Shown here in pieces: positions 1 through 5,401 of a DNA stretch of 6,259 bases (positions are counted from its first letter, which is position 1; every line of letters starts with the position of its first letter). The stretch covers positions 1-6,259 of the forward strand of contig JAJYBQ010000149.1 of NCBI GenBank assembly GCA_021778935.1, written 5' to 3'. Source of the DNA: Pseudomonadota bacterium (GTDB lineage Bacteria > Pseudomonadota > Gammaproteobacteria > Burkholderiales > Burkholderiaceae). The position numbers were made by a program, and so were the translations under genes. The notes beneath the pieces are model-generated. The model was given only the letters and a program-made list of their open reading frames with translations, was not told where the DNA came from and did no database searches.

Positions 1-206
1 ACGGCAGCAATTGGACAGGCTCGTCGGCGACCTGCTTCCAGATGGTGGCCTTGAGCTACGCCGTCGATCACGGCGCAACCGGCGCTGCGACGGGGTGGAA
101 GCAGATCGTGACCAGCGCGAGCTTCGGCAATGCGACATCCCCCGTCAACGGGTATCCGACCAATCCGCTGTGGGCCATCTACCCCCGTAACCCTCCGGCA
201 CCCTGA
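1..206 (+). CDS. C-terminal end of an unrecognised protein (5' partial)
   Basis: An open frame runs from the left edge (first full codon at base 3) to TGA at 204-206 and gives 67 residues. The visible stretch includes CFQMVALSYAVDHGATGA, then GWKQI, and ends NPLWAIYPRNPPAP. It is rich in Ser, Thr, Gly, Asn and aromatic residues and lacks charged clusters, which suits an exported or surface protein, but no domain can be named. The AVDHGATGA-x-x-GWKQI pattern loosely recalls C-terminal ends of secreted carbohydrate-active proteins; this is a weak impression only. The gene runs toward the minus-strand genes, so the locus is convergent here. Codon use is high-GC and ordinary, which supports real coding. 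The start and most of the protein lie outside the window. Confidence is moderate that it is a gene and very low on function. Confidence 0.6.
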   Translation, partial: GSNWTGSSATCFQMVALSYAVDHGATGAATGWKQIVTSASFGNATSPVNGYPTNPLWAIYPRNPPAP

Positions 207-241
207 TCGCGCCGGCATCCGGGAATGCGCAGTTTTCTGGT

Positions 242-301
242 CACGCCGACGCGTTGGAGGCGTTCGACGAACCGGAGGATGTCGAAGAACGGTTGCGGCA
301 T
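242..301 (-). pseudogene. Truncated 5' fragment of a DUF1640-like coiled-coil gene
   Basis: Read on the minus strand from ATG at 301, the first 20 codons give MPQPFFDILRFVERLQRVGV. The intact gene at 3817-4173 begins MPQPLFDTLRFVERLQSAGV. Similarity stops near base 242. The frame then runs into unrelated sequence and ends at TAG (179-181), antisense to the end of the first gene, giving a 40-residue product without coiled coil or membrane segment. Five of the 60 coding bases differ between the copies and four of these change the amino acid (L5F, T8I, S17R, A18V), which suggests relaxed constraint. It is almost certainly non-functional. If the insertion sequence is removed, this fragment lies directly downstream of manC on the same strand. 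Confidence 0.75.
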
Positions 302-342
302 GGCGGACAATGCTGCAGATCGGGCGGGGGAACGGAGCCTCC
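242..342 (-). repeat. Dispersed direct repeat, copy A (101 bp)
   Basis: These bases align without gaps to 4114-4214 with 8 mismatches by eye (about 92% identity). The repeat covers the first 20 codons of the DUF1640-like gene and 41 bp upstream of its ATG. Five mismatches are in the coding part and three in the leader. Both copies have the same orientation. In this copy the similarity ends at 342, exactly where the left target-site duplication carries the copied manC stop codon (minus-strand TAG at 342-344). Confidence 0.85.
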
Positions 343-346
343 TAGA
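341..346. repeat. Target-site duplication, left copy (CCTAGA)
   Basis: CCTAGA at 341-346 abuts the left inverted repeat and is repeated in the same orientation at 2311-2316, abutting the right inverted repeat. Six bases agrees with the 5-6 bp duplications known for the IS1634 group. The core CTAG is palindromic, so part of it could also be read as an extension of the inverted repeats. Confidence 0.75.
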
Positions 347-362
347 CCGAAGTTCCCCGCGA
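347..362 (+). repeat. Left terminal inverted repeat (IRL)
   Basis: CCGAAGTTCCCCGCGA at 347-362 pairs with CCGAAGTTCCCCGTGA read on the minus strand from 2310. Thirteen bases match perfectly from the tip, then one C/T mismatch, then GA, for 15 of 16. It is immediately flanked by the CCTAGA duplication. Confidence 0.85.
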
Positions 363-404
363 TCGTAGTCACGGGAGTGACGTTAGTTCTTTGATTTTTC
401 TTTG

Positions 405-431
405 AAATGCCGCCGGCTGGCGGCATTTTTT
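405..431 (+). terminator. Intrinsic terminator-like hairpin ahead of the transposase
   Basis: AAATGCCGCC (405-414) pairs perfectly with GGCGGCATTT (419-428) around the 4-base loop GGCT, and the run of T continues to 431. This is a strong rho-independent terminator shape in plus-strand orientation. No gene in the window ends just upstream, and the hairpin lies inside the insertion sequence about 65 bp upstream of the transposase start. Its likely role is to stop transcription entering from flanking DNA, a known protective device in insertion sequences. The same stem on the minus strand is followed by few T residues, so it is probably one-directional. Confidence 0.75.
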
Positions 432-456
432 GACGCAAATGTGTAGTCACTAAATA
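430..456 (+). promoter_or_regulatory. Candidate upstream promoter of the transposase
   Basis: TTGACG at 430-435 resembles a -35 box and TAAATA at 451-456 a weak -10 box. The 15-bp spacer is shorter than ideal. The -35 box overlaps the T-run of the preceding terminator, so a promoter here would start just after the insulator. Transcription would begin near 463, leaving about 30 nt of leader before the ATG at 495. It is a weaker candidate than the one at 459-487. Confidence 0.3.
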
Positions 457-458
457 GC

Positions 459-487
459 TTGCAATTACACCCTCGATGGCGTATATT
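459..487 (+). promoter_or_regulatory. Candidate transposase promoter giving a leaderless transcript
   Basis: TTGCAA (459-464; 4 of 6 matches to TTGACA) and TATATT (482-487; 5 of 6 matches to TATAAT) are separated by the optimal 17 bp. The expected start is about base 494, next to the ATG at 495, so the mRNA would be essentially leaderless. This agrees with the lack of any Shine-Dalgarno sequence upstream of that ATG. It is a motif match only, but one of the few AT-rich stretches in the window. Confidence 0.45.
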
Positions 488-494
488 TCTTTGC

Positions 495-2231
495 ATGCCA
501 GCGCGCAGCGGAGCCGCCCACGTCGTCACCACCAGGCGTACCTACAAGGGACGCACGTACCTGACGCACCTGCTTCGGCGCAGCTACCGCGAGGACGGCG
601 TCGTCAAGAACGAAACCCTGGGCAATCTGTCCCATCTGCCGCCCCATCTCATCGATATCATTCGCCGCGGCTTGCAAGGCGAGACCTTCGTTGCCGTGGG
701 CCAAGCCTTCGAGGTCATCGGCTCGCGACCGCACGGTGCTGTGCAGGCGGTCGCGTCGGCGATGCAGGCGCTGGGGATCGCCTCCGTGCTCGGCTCCAAG
801 CCCTCGCCCGAGCGCGATCTGGTCCTGGCCATGATCGGCGCGCGCATCGTGAGCCCCAACACCAAGCTGGCCACCACGCGCCAGTGGCACAGCACCACGC
901 TGGCGCAAGACTTCGGTGTGGCCGATGCCGACGAGGACGATTTGTACGGCGCCATGGACTGGCTGCTCGCGCACCAGGACTCGATCCAGAAAAAGCTCGC
1001 CGCCCGCCACCTCCAGGAGGGCGGCCTCGTGCTCTACGACCTCTCGTCAAGCTACTTCGAGGGCCTGACCTGCCCGCTCGCGAAGCTCGGCTACAGCCGC
1101 GACGGCAAGAAGGGTCTGCTGCAGGTCAACTACGGCCTGCTCACCGATGCGCGCGGCTGCCCGGTGGCCGTGTCGGTCTACGAGGGCAATGTCGCCGACA
1201 GCCAGACCTTCCTGCCCGAGGTCGAGCGGCTGCGCACGAGCTTTGGCATCGAGCGCATGGTGATGGTGGGCGATCGGGGCATGATCAGCTCCCGGGCCAT
1301 TGCCGAGCTGCGCCAGAGCCCCGGCGTGGACTGGATCACGGCCTTGAAGAGCACCTCGATCCGGGCCTTGGTCGAGCAGGGGCAGTTGCAGCTCGGGCTC
1401 TTCGACGAGCGCAACCTGGTCGAGATCGACGCGCCGGAGTACCCCGGCGAGCGCCTGGTGGCCTGCCGCAACCCGGAGCTGGCCAAGCTGCGGGCGCACA
1501 AGCGCGAGGATCTGCTCGCCTGCACCGAACGAAATCTCGAGAAGGTGCGCGATCGGGTGCGCGCGGGCAAGCTCGTGGGCCAGGACAAGATCGGCGTGGC
1601 CGTCGGGCGCGTGATCAACCAGTACAAGGTCGCCAAGCACATTGACCTCACCATCGAGGAGGGCACCCTGCGCTGGGCGCGCAACGCCGACAGTATCCGT
1701 GCCGAAGCCGCTCTGGACGGCATCTACATCATCCGCACCTCGGTGCCCTCCGAGCGCATGGACGGCCCCGAGTGCGTGCGCAGCTACAAGGCCCTGGCCA
1801 ACGTGGAGCGGGCCTTCCGGTCACTCAAGACCGTCGACCTCAAAGTGCGCCCCATCCACCACCGCACCGCCGATCGGGTGCGCGCCCACATCCTGCTGTG
1901 CATGCTGGCCTACTACGTCGAGTGGCACATGCGCGAGGCCTGGCGCGAATTGCTGTTCGCCGACACCGAGCAGACCGCCAAGGCCACGCGCGACCCGGTG
2001 GCGCCGGCCAAGCGCTCGGCCAAGGCACTGAGCAAAGTAGCCAGCGGCCAACTCGACGATGGCTCTCCGGTGCACAGCTTCGCCACCTTGCTCGACGAGC
2101 TCTCCAGCATCGTGCGCAATACTTGCCGCGCCCCCAATGCCGCGGACCATGAACCCACCTTCGAGGTCGTGACTACCGCCAACGCTCAGCAGCGTCGCGC
2201 CCTCGACCTCATCGCCAAGATCCACCTGTAG
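495..2231 (+). CDS. IS1634-type (IS4 superfamily) DDE transposase
   Basis: This 578-residue transposase would cut and rejoin the ends of its own insertion sequence. The N-terminal part (about residues 10-60) has the RRTYKGRTY...VVKNETLGNL pattern common at the start of this group. The catalytic triad is visible, numbered from the ATG at 495: D182 in LVLYDLSSSYFEG, D260 in MVMVGDRGMIS and E438 in YKALANVERAFRSLK. The last motif matches the IS4-type Y...E-(6)-K signature, with Leu where Arg is usual. A large insertion between D260 and E438, as expected in this superfamily, would hold the beta-strand domain. The C-terminal tail (PVHSFATLLDELSSIVRNT...QQRRALDLI) is also typical. The frame is uninterrupted and ends at TAG 2229-2231. 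An in-frame TTG at 459 would add 12 residues but lies within the promoter candidates, so I prefer ATG 495 despite no clear ribosome binding site. It is very likely an intact enzyme. Confidence 0.9.
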   Translation: MPARSGAAHVVTTRRTYKGRTYLTHLLRRSYREDGVVKNETLGNLSHLPPHLIDIIRRGLQGETFVAVGQAFEVIGSRPHGAVQAVASAMQALGIASVLGSKPSPERDLVLAMIGARIVSPNTKLATTRQWHSTTLAQDFGVADADEDDLYGAMDWLLAHQDSIQKKLAARHLQEGGLVLYDLSSSYFEGLTCPLAKLGYSRDGKKGLLQVNYGLLTDARGCPVAVSVYEGNVADSQTFLPEVERLRTSFGIERMVMVGDRGMISSRAIAELRQSPGVDWITALKSTSIRALVEQGQLQLGLFDERNLVEIDAPEYPGERLVACRNPELAKLRAHKREDLLACTERNLEKVRDRVRAGKLVGQDKIGVAVGRVINQYKVAKHIDLTIEEGTLRWARNADSIRAEAALDGIYIIRTSVPSERMDGPECVRSYKALANVERAFRSLKTVDLKVRPIHHRTADRVRAHILLCMLAYYVEWHMREAWRELLFADTEQTAKATRDPVAPAKRSAKALSKVASGQLDDGSPVHSFATLLDELSSIVRNTCRAPNAADHEPTFEVVTTANAQQRRALDLIAKIHL

Positions 2232-2254
2232 ACAGAACGCGTACCTGCCAAATC

Positions 2255-2272
2255 ATCTCAACACGTTGAGAT
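2255..2272. repeat. Palindrome in the right arm of the insertion sequence
   Basis: ATCTCAAC (2255-2262) pairs perfectly with GTTGAGAT (2265-2272) across a 2-base centre. It lies 23 bp after the transposase stop and about 22 bp inside the right inverted repeat. Neither strand has a T-run after it, so it is a poor intrinsic terminator. It could be a protein-binding site or a structure that blocks read-through at the end of the transposase message. Function is unproven. Confidence 0.5.
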
Positions 2273-2294
2273 CAAAAGGAAAATGCGTTCGGCG

Positions 2295-2310
2295 TCACGG
2301 GGAACTTCGG
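2295..2310 (-). repeat. Right terminal inverted repeat (IRR)
   Basis: TCACGGGGAACTTCGG at 2295-2310 is the reverse complement of the left end apart from one base. It is followed directly by the CCTAGA duplication. The pair defines the outer limits of the element. Confidence 0.85.
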
Positions 2311-2316
2311 CCTAGA
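2311..2316. repeat. Target-site duplication, right copy; contains the manC stop codon
   Basis: CCTAGA at 2311-2316 repeats the left copy at 341-346. On the minus strand it reads TCTAGG: the last two bases of the final Val codon of manC, its TAG stop and one more base. The insertion therefore leaves the manC product unchanged. Confidence 0.75.
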
Positions 2317-3763
2317 CTCGGCCGTATGCGTCGTCCGTGCGCACGATGTCGTCCTCGCCCAGATATTCCCCGCTCTGCACTTCGATCATCACGAGATCGA
2401 TGACGCCGGGATTGAGCAGGCGGTGCGGGGTGCCGGCGGAGATGTAGGTGGATTCGTTGGTTCGGACGAGCGTTTCGTGCAACCCGTTGACGACCTTGGC
2501 GGTACCGCTGACGACCACCCAGTGCTCGCTGCGGTGGTGGTGCATCTGCATCGATAGCGATGCCTGCGGCTTGACCACGATGCGCTTGATCTTGAAGCGG
2601 TTGCCTTCTTCCAGCACCGTGTAGGTTCCCCATGGGCGGTGGACGGTGCGGTGCAGTTCGTGGGTATTGCTGCCGCGGCGCTTGAGTTCCGCCACGATCT
2701 CCTTCACATCCTGCGCGCGTTCCGCGTCGGCGATCAGCAGCGCGTCGGGCGTGTCGACGACTACGAGATTTTGTACGCCCAGCAGCGTCGCCAGCCGATC
2801 GGGGCTGTGTACCAGGCAGTTCTTCGCGTCCACCAGCACGGATTCTGTGCCGTGAACGCGATTGCCGTGCTCGTCCGGCGCGACGAGTTGTCCGTAGGAC
2901 GTCCACGAACCGATGTCGTTCCAGCCGAGTTCCGCCGGCACCACTGCCACCCGGTCCGCGCGTTCCATCACTGCGTAGTCGATGGACAGCGCCGGCACCT
3001 GGGCGAAGCACGCGGCAAGTTCCGTGGTGTCGCCGTTGCGCCGCGATTCCTCCCAGCAGGATACGGTTCCGGCGAGGATTTCCGGGGCGTACTGCTCCAG
3101 CGCCGCCAGAACGTCCTCGGCCCGGAAGCAGAACATCCCCGCGTTCCAGAGGTGGCCGCCCTGGGCCAGGAACGCCTGGGCGGTCGCGGCGTCGGGCTTC
3201 TCGACGAATCGGCGCACGGCGTAGGCGCCGTCATCCAGGGAATCCCCCCGCTCGATATAGCCGAACCCTGTTTCGGGGGCCGTCGGAACGATTCCGAACG
3301 TGACCAGGCGCCCGGCATCGGCCTGGCTGCAGGCGGTTTGTACGGCCTTGGCGAACGCGGCCTCGTCCTGGATGAGGTGGTCGGCGGGCAGTACCAGCAG
3401 GCGGCATTGCGGGCCGACGTTGCCCCGTGCCCATAAGGCGGCGGCGGCAATGGCCGGCGCGGTGTTGCGGCCGTCGGGCTCGAGCAGGTACCGCAGCGCG
3501 GGGGCCGGCGCCGGTGCCGCGGTTCCGCCGGCATTTGCCGCCGCGTAGGCGTCCCGGGTCTGGAAATAGTAGTCGCGGTTGGTGACGGTCAGGACCGCGT
3601 CGGCACCCGGCAGCCGCTGCACGCGGCGCAGGGTCTTTTGCAGCAGGCTTTCACCGTCGGGTAGCGGCAGGAAGGGCTTGGGCCGGCTCTTGCGCGACAA
3701 AGGCCAGAGCCGGGTGCCGGCGCCGCCGGACAGGATGACGGGGAGCAGAGTCGGAGGTTCCAT
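2312..3763 (-). CDS. manC: Mannose-1-phosphate guanylyltransferase / mannose-6-phosphate isomerase (bifunctional, type II)
   Basis: This cytoplasmic enzyme makes GDP-mannose from mannose-1-phosphate and GTP; family members with the C-terminal cupin also interconvert fructose-6-phosphate and mannose-6-phosphate. The product is 483 residues, normal for the AlgA/ManC/XanB family. The N-terminal nucleotidyltransferase shows LSGGAGTRLWPLSR (11-24), LEPDGRNTAPAI (94-105), PADH (126-129) and FVEKP (186-190). The C-terminal isomerase cupin shows PWGTY (378-381 and neighbours), QMHHHRSEHWVVVSG (406-420) with the metal-binding histidines, and AGTPHRLLNPG (443-453). The ATG at 3763 places the glycine-rich motif at the usual distance from the N-terminus; the frame stays open far upstream only because of high GC, and no clear Shine-Dalgarno decides the start. 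A second ATG at 3787 is possible. An Ala/Pro/Gly-rich stretch at about 75-89 looks like a lineage-specific insertion. It lies 53 bp after the DUF1640 gene, and its stop codon sits inside the insertion-sequence target duplication. GDP-mannose usually feeds exopolysaccharide, O-antigen or GDP-fucose/rhamnose synthesis. Confidence 0.95.
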   Translation of the reverse strand: MEPPTLLPVILSGGAGTRLWPLSRKSRPKPFLPLPDGESLLQKTLRRVQRLPGADAVLTVTNRDYYFQTRDAYAAANAGGTAAPAPAPALRYLLEPDGRNTAPAIAAAALWARGNVGPQCRLLVLPADHLIQDEAAFAKAVQTACSQADAGRLVTFGIVPTAPETGFGYIERGDSLDDGAYAVRRFVEKPDAATAQAFLAQGGHLWNAGMFCFRAEDVLAALEQYAPEILAGTVSCWEESRRNGDTTELAACFAQVPALSIDYAVMERADRVAVVPAELGWNDIGSWTSYGQLVAPDEHGNRVHGTESVLVDAKNCLVHSPDRLATLLGVQNLVVVDTPDALLIADAERAQDVKEIVAELKRRGSNTHELHRTVHRPWGTYTVLEEGNRFKIKRIVVKPQASLSMQMHHHRSEHWVVVSGTAKVVNGLHETLVRTNESTYISAGTPHRLLNPGVIDLVMIEVQSGEYLGEDDIVRTDDAYGRV

Positions 3764-3816
3764 GGTGGGAGGAATTCGAGGTGGCATTACCGGGGACAGC
3801 CTGCCGAGCACCGGGG

Positions 3817-4173
3817 TCAATGCAGGCGGGTGAGGGTGTAGAACCAGCCGACGGCGAGGAACAGCATGCTGCCGAGCCGGATGGTCATGCGCTGTTCGAG
3901 CGCGAGCAGGTCTGTCTTGGTCGAGTCTTGCAGGTGGTGGATCTCCTTCCGGACGTCGTGGATCTCTTCCCGGACGCTGCGGATCTCTTCCCGGACGTTG
4001 CGGACCTCTTCTCGGACGCTGCGGATGTCTTCCCTGCCGGCGAGGCTGGTGACGAGGGATTCGGCGAGGACGTCGCGCAGGATCTCGACCTCGGCCTTGG
4101 CCTGGGGTTCGGGCACGCCGGCGCTTTGGAGGCGTTCGACGAACCGGAGGGTGTCGAAGAGCGGTTGGGGCAT
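3817..4173 (-). CDS. Small coiled-coil membrane protein, DUF1640-like
   Basis: The product is 118 residues. The N-terminus (FDTLRFVERLQSAGVPEPQAKAEVEIL) matches the conserved start of DUF1640/CCDC90-type proteins, to which bacterial members and the mitochondrial MCUR1 family belong; no bacterial function is firmly known. Residues about 47-95 form a coiled coil built from near-identical heptads (IRSVREE, VRNVREE, IRSVREE, IHDVRKE, IHHLQDS at 50-84). Residues about 98-116 (GSMLFLAVGWFYTL) are a single hydrophobic C-terminal segment, suggesting a tail-anchored protein with its coiled coil on the cytoplasmic side. I chose ATG 4173 because this start is kept in the truncated copy at 301. The alternative ATG 4182 adds MSA and is lost in that copy (ATT). 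No good ribosome binding site precedes either. It lies between mtnA (72 bp) and manC (53 bp) on the same strand, but nothing links it functionally to them. Such genes are often present in several copies per genome. Confidence 0.8.
   Translation of the reverse strand: MPQPLFDTLRFVERLQSAGVPEPQAKAEVEILRDVLAESLVTSLAGREDIRSVREEVRNVREEIRSVREEIHDVRKEIHHLQDSTKTDLLALEQRMTIRLGSMLFLAVGWFYTLTRLH
3937..4041 (-). repeat. Tandem 21-bp repeats encoding the heptads
   Basis: About four good units and one degenerate unit of 21 bp lie head to tail (3937-3957, 3958-3978, 3979-3999, 4000-4020, 4021-4041), sharing the plus-strand core GGATCTCTTCCCGGACG with a few substitutions. Each unit encodes one heptad of the coiled coil, so gain or loss of a unit would lengthen or shorten it without a frameshift. 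Confidence 0.8.
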
Positions 4174-4214
4174 GGCGGACATTGTTGCAGATCGGGCGGG
4201 GGAACGGAACCTCC
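4114..4214 (-). repeat. Dispersed direct repeat, copy B (101 bp)
   Basis: This is the partner of 242-342 (about 92% identical by eye, ungapped). It covers the first 20 codons of the intact DUF1640-like gene and 41 bp of leader. On the leader side similarity ends about 32 bp after the mtnA stop, within the mtnA-DUF1640 gap. The two copies are direct repeats that bracket manC and the insertion sequence. Confidence 0.85.
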
Positions 4215-4245
4215 GCAAGCCTACGCCGCCGGCCTGCAACGGACA

Positions 4246-5382
4246 CTACCGGGAAGGGGAGGCGGGGATGACCGTCCCGGCGGCATTGCGTGGGTCCGTG
4301 CCCGCGCCCAGGGTCGCGTGGAGGTCCCGCGCCGTGGCCGGAACGATCCCGCGCTCGGTCACCAGCGCGGTGACCAGGCGTGCCGGGGTCACGTCGAAGC
4401 CGTAGTTGGCGGCGGCGGTGCCGTCGGGCGTGAGCTGCACGCGGCGCAGCGCGCCGTCGGCGTCGCGCCCGGTGATATGGGTGATCTCGTCGGCGTCACG
4501 CTCTTCGATGGGGATTTCCCGGACGCCGTCGGCAATCGTCCAGTCGATGGTCGGCGAGGGCAGGGCGACGTAGAAGGGGACCCCATTGTCGCGCGCGGCG
4601 AGGGCCTTGAGGTAGGTGCCGATCTTGTTGCAGACGTCGCCCTGCGCGGTGACGCGGTCGCAGCCCACGATCGCCAGGTCGACGCGGCCATGCTGCATCA
4701 GATGCCCGCCGGCGTTGTCGGCGATCACCGTGCAGGGCACGCCGTGCTGCTGCAGCTCCCAGGCCGTGAGGCTGGCGCCCTGATTGCGCGGCCGCGTTTC
4801 GTCGACCCACACGTGCAGCGGAATGCCGGCATCGTGCGCGGCGTAGACCGGCGCGAGCGCGGTCCCCTGGTCGACGGTGGCGAGCCAGCCGGCGTTACAG
4901 TGGGTGAGTACCTGCACCGGGCGGCGGCTGCGCAGCCAGACCGCCTCGATCAGCGCTTTGCCGTGCGCGCCGATCGCGCGGTTGATCGCCACGTCTTCGT
5001 CGGCGATGGCGGCGGCTTCGCGCCACGCGGCGGCGGCGCGCTCCGGTGCCGGCAGCGGAGCCAGCAGGCGCGCCATCCGCGTCACCGCCCAGCGCAGGTT
5101 GATTGCAGTGGGGCGGGCGGCCGCGAGCGCCCGGCAGGCGGCGTCGATCGCGTCGTCCGCGGCGTCGGCGGCCGCGGCCACGGCGACGCCGTCGGCGCCG
5201 GCGGCGCCGATCAGCGGCGCGCCCCGCACCTGCATCGTGCGGATCGCCGCCTCGACGTCTTGCCAGGTGGCGAGCGCGACGGTTCCGAATTCGTGGGGCA
5301 GGCGGGTCTGGTCGATGATCCAGACGCGCGGTCGGGTTTCGTCGCGCCAGATGGTCCGGTAATGCCTGCCGTGTACGCGCAT
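4246..5382 (-). CDS. mtnA: MtnA-family sugar-1-phosphate aldose-ketose isomerase (methylthioribose-1-phosphate isomerase-like)
   Basis: The 378-residue product has the whole MtnA signature: RGAPLIGAAG (53-62), LTHCNAG (159-165) with the predicted catalytic Cys162, DETRPRNQGASLTAWEL (194-210), GCDRVTAQGDVCNKIGTY (240-257) with the predicted catalytic Asp242, IPIEERD (290-296) and NYGFDVTPA (326-334). Family members convert 5-methylthioribose-1-phosphate to the ribulose form in methionine salvage; some act on 5-deoxyribose-1-phosphate. The lack of Cys/Asp changes argues for an active enzyme. Residues next to the catalytic sites (Cys241 where Ala is common, RN after DETRP) differ from the textbook sequence and may mark a subgroup. 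The start is ATG 5382, 19 bp after the stop of the aldolase-SDR gene, so the two are very probably co-transcribed. The downstream partner enzymes of the classical salvage pathway (MtnB, MtnC, MtnD) are not in the window. The substrate is therefore uncertain: methylthioribose-1-phosphate, 5-deoxyribose-1-phosphate, or both. Confidence 0.9.
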   Translation of the reverse strand: MRVHGRHYRTIWRDETRPRVWIIDQTRLPHEFGTVALATWQDVEAAIRTMQVRGAPLIGAAGADGVAVAAAADAADDAIDAACRALAAARPTAINLRWAVTRMARLLAPLPAPERAAAAWREAAAIADEDVAINRAIGAHGKALIEAVWLRSRRPVQVLTHCNAGWLATVDQGTALAPVYAAHDAGIPLHVWVDETRPRNQGASLTAWELQQHGVPCTVIADNAGGHLMQHGRVDLAIVGCDRVTAQGDVCNKIGTYLKALAARDNGVPFYVALPSPTIDWTIADGVREIPIEERDADEITHITGRDADGALRRVQLTPDGTAAANYGFDVTPARLVTALVTERGIVPATARDLHATLGAGTDPRNAAGTVIPASPSR

Positions 5383-5401
5383 GGTGTCGGAATGCCGCTC
5401 G

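Larger units (their letters stand above)
347..2310 (+). mobile_element. Complete insertion sequence, IS1634-type (IS4 superfamily), 1964 bp
   Basis: All parts of an intact insertion sequence are present: near-perfect terminal inverted repeats starting CCGAAGTTCCCCG at both ends, a 6-bp direct repeat CCTAGA outside them, and one full-length DDE transposase filling most of the interior. The length fits the IS1634 group (roughly 1.5-2 kb). The left arm (347-494) is AT-richer than the surroundings and carries a terminator-like hairpin followed by candidate promoters. The right arm (2232-2310) carries an 8-bp-stem palindrome. The transposase reads toward manC, so the two genes converge. The matching target duplication and absence of frame damage suggest a fairly recent insertion that is probably still functional. 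Family assignment rests on transposase motifs and end structure, not on a database search. Confidence 0.88.

Noticed and set aside
207..241. Possible terminator after the first gene
   Set aside because: No convincing stem with a T-run lies between the stop codon and the repeat.
365..450. Short direct repeat GTAGTCAC at 365-372 and 443-450, and the small palindrome GTCAC-GGGA-GTGAC at 368-381
   Set aside because: They could be transposase binding sites, but 8 and 5 bp are too short to support a claim and no matching copies are evident at the right end.
459..494. TTG start giving a 590-residue transposase
   Set aside because: The TTG is part of the -35 candidate and close to the weak -10 candidate. 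The 12 extra residues do not resemble the family start, so ATG 495 is preferred.
476..1645. 389-residue plus-strand frame inside the transposase gene
   Set aside because: It overlaps the transposase in another frame and its product is Arg/Ala/Gly-rich without any motif.
3937..4041. CRISPR-like array
   Set aside because: The 21-bp units are contiguous without spacers and encode coiled-coil heptads.
3764..4246. Upstream extension of the manC frame to a 644-residue protein
   Set aside because: The extra 161 residues are Arg/Pro-rich, overlap the DUF1640 gene out of frame and precede the normal ManC N-terminus.
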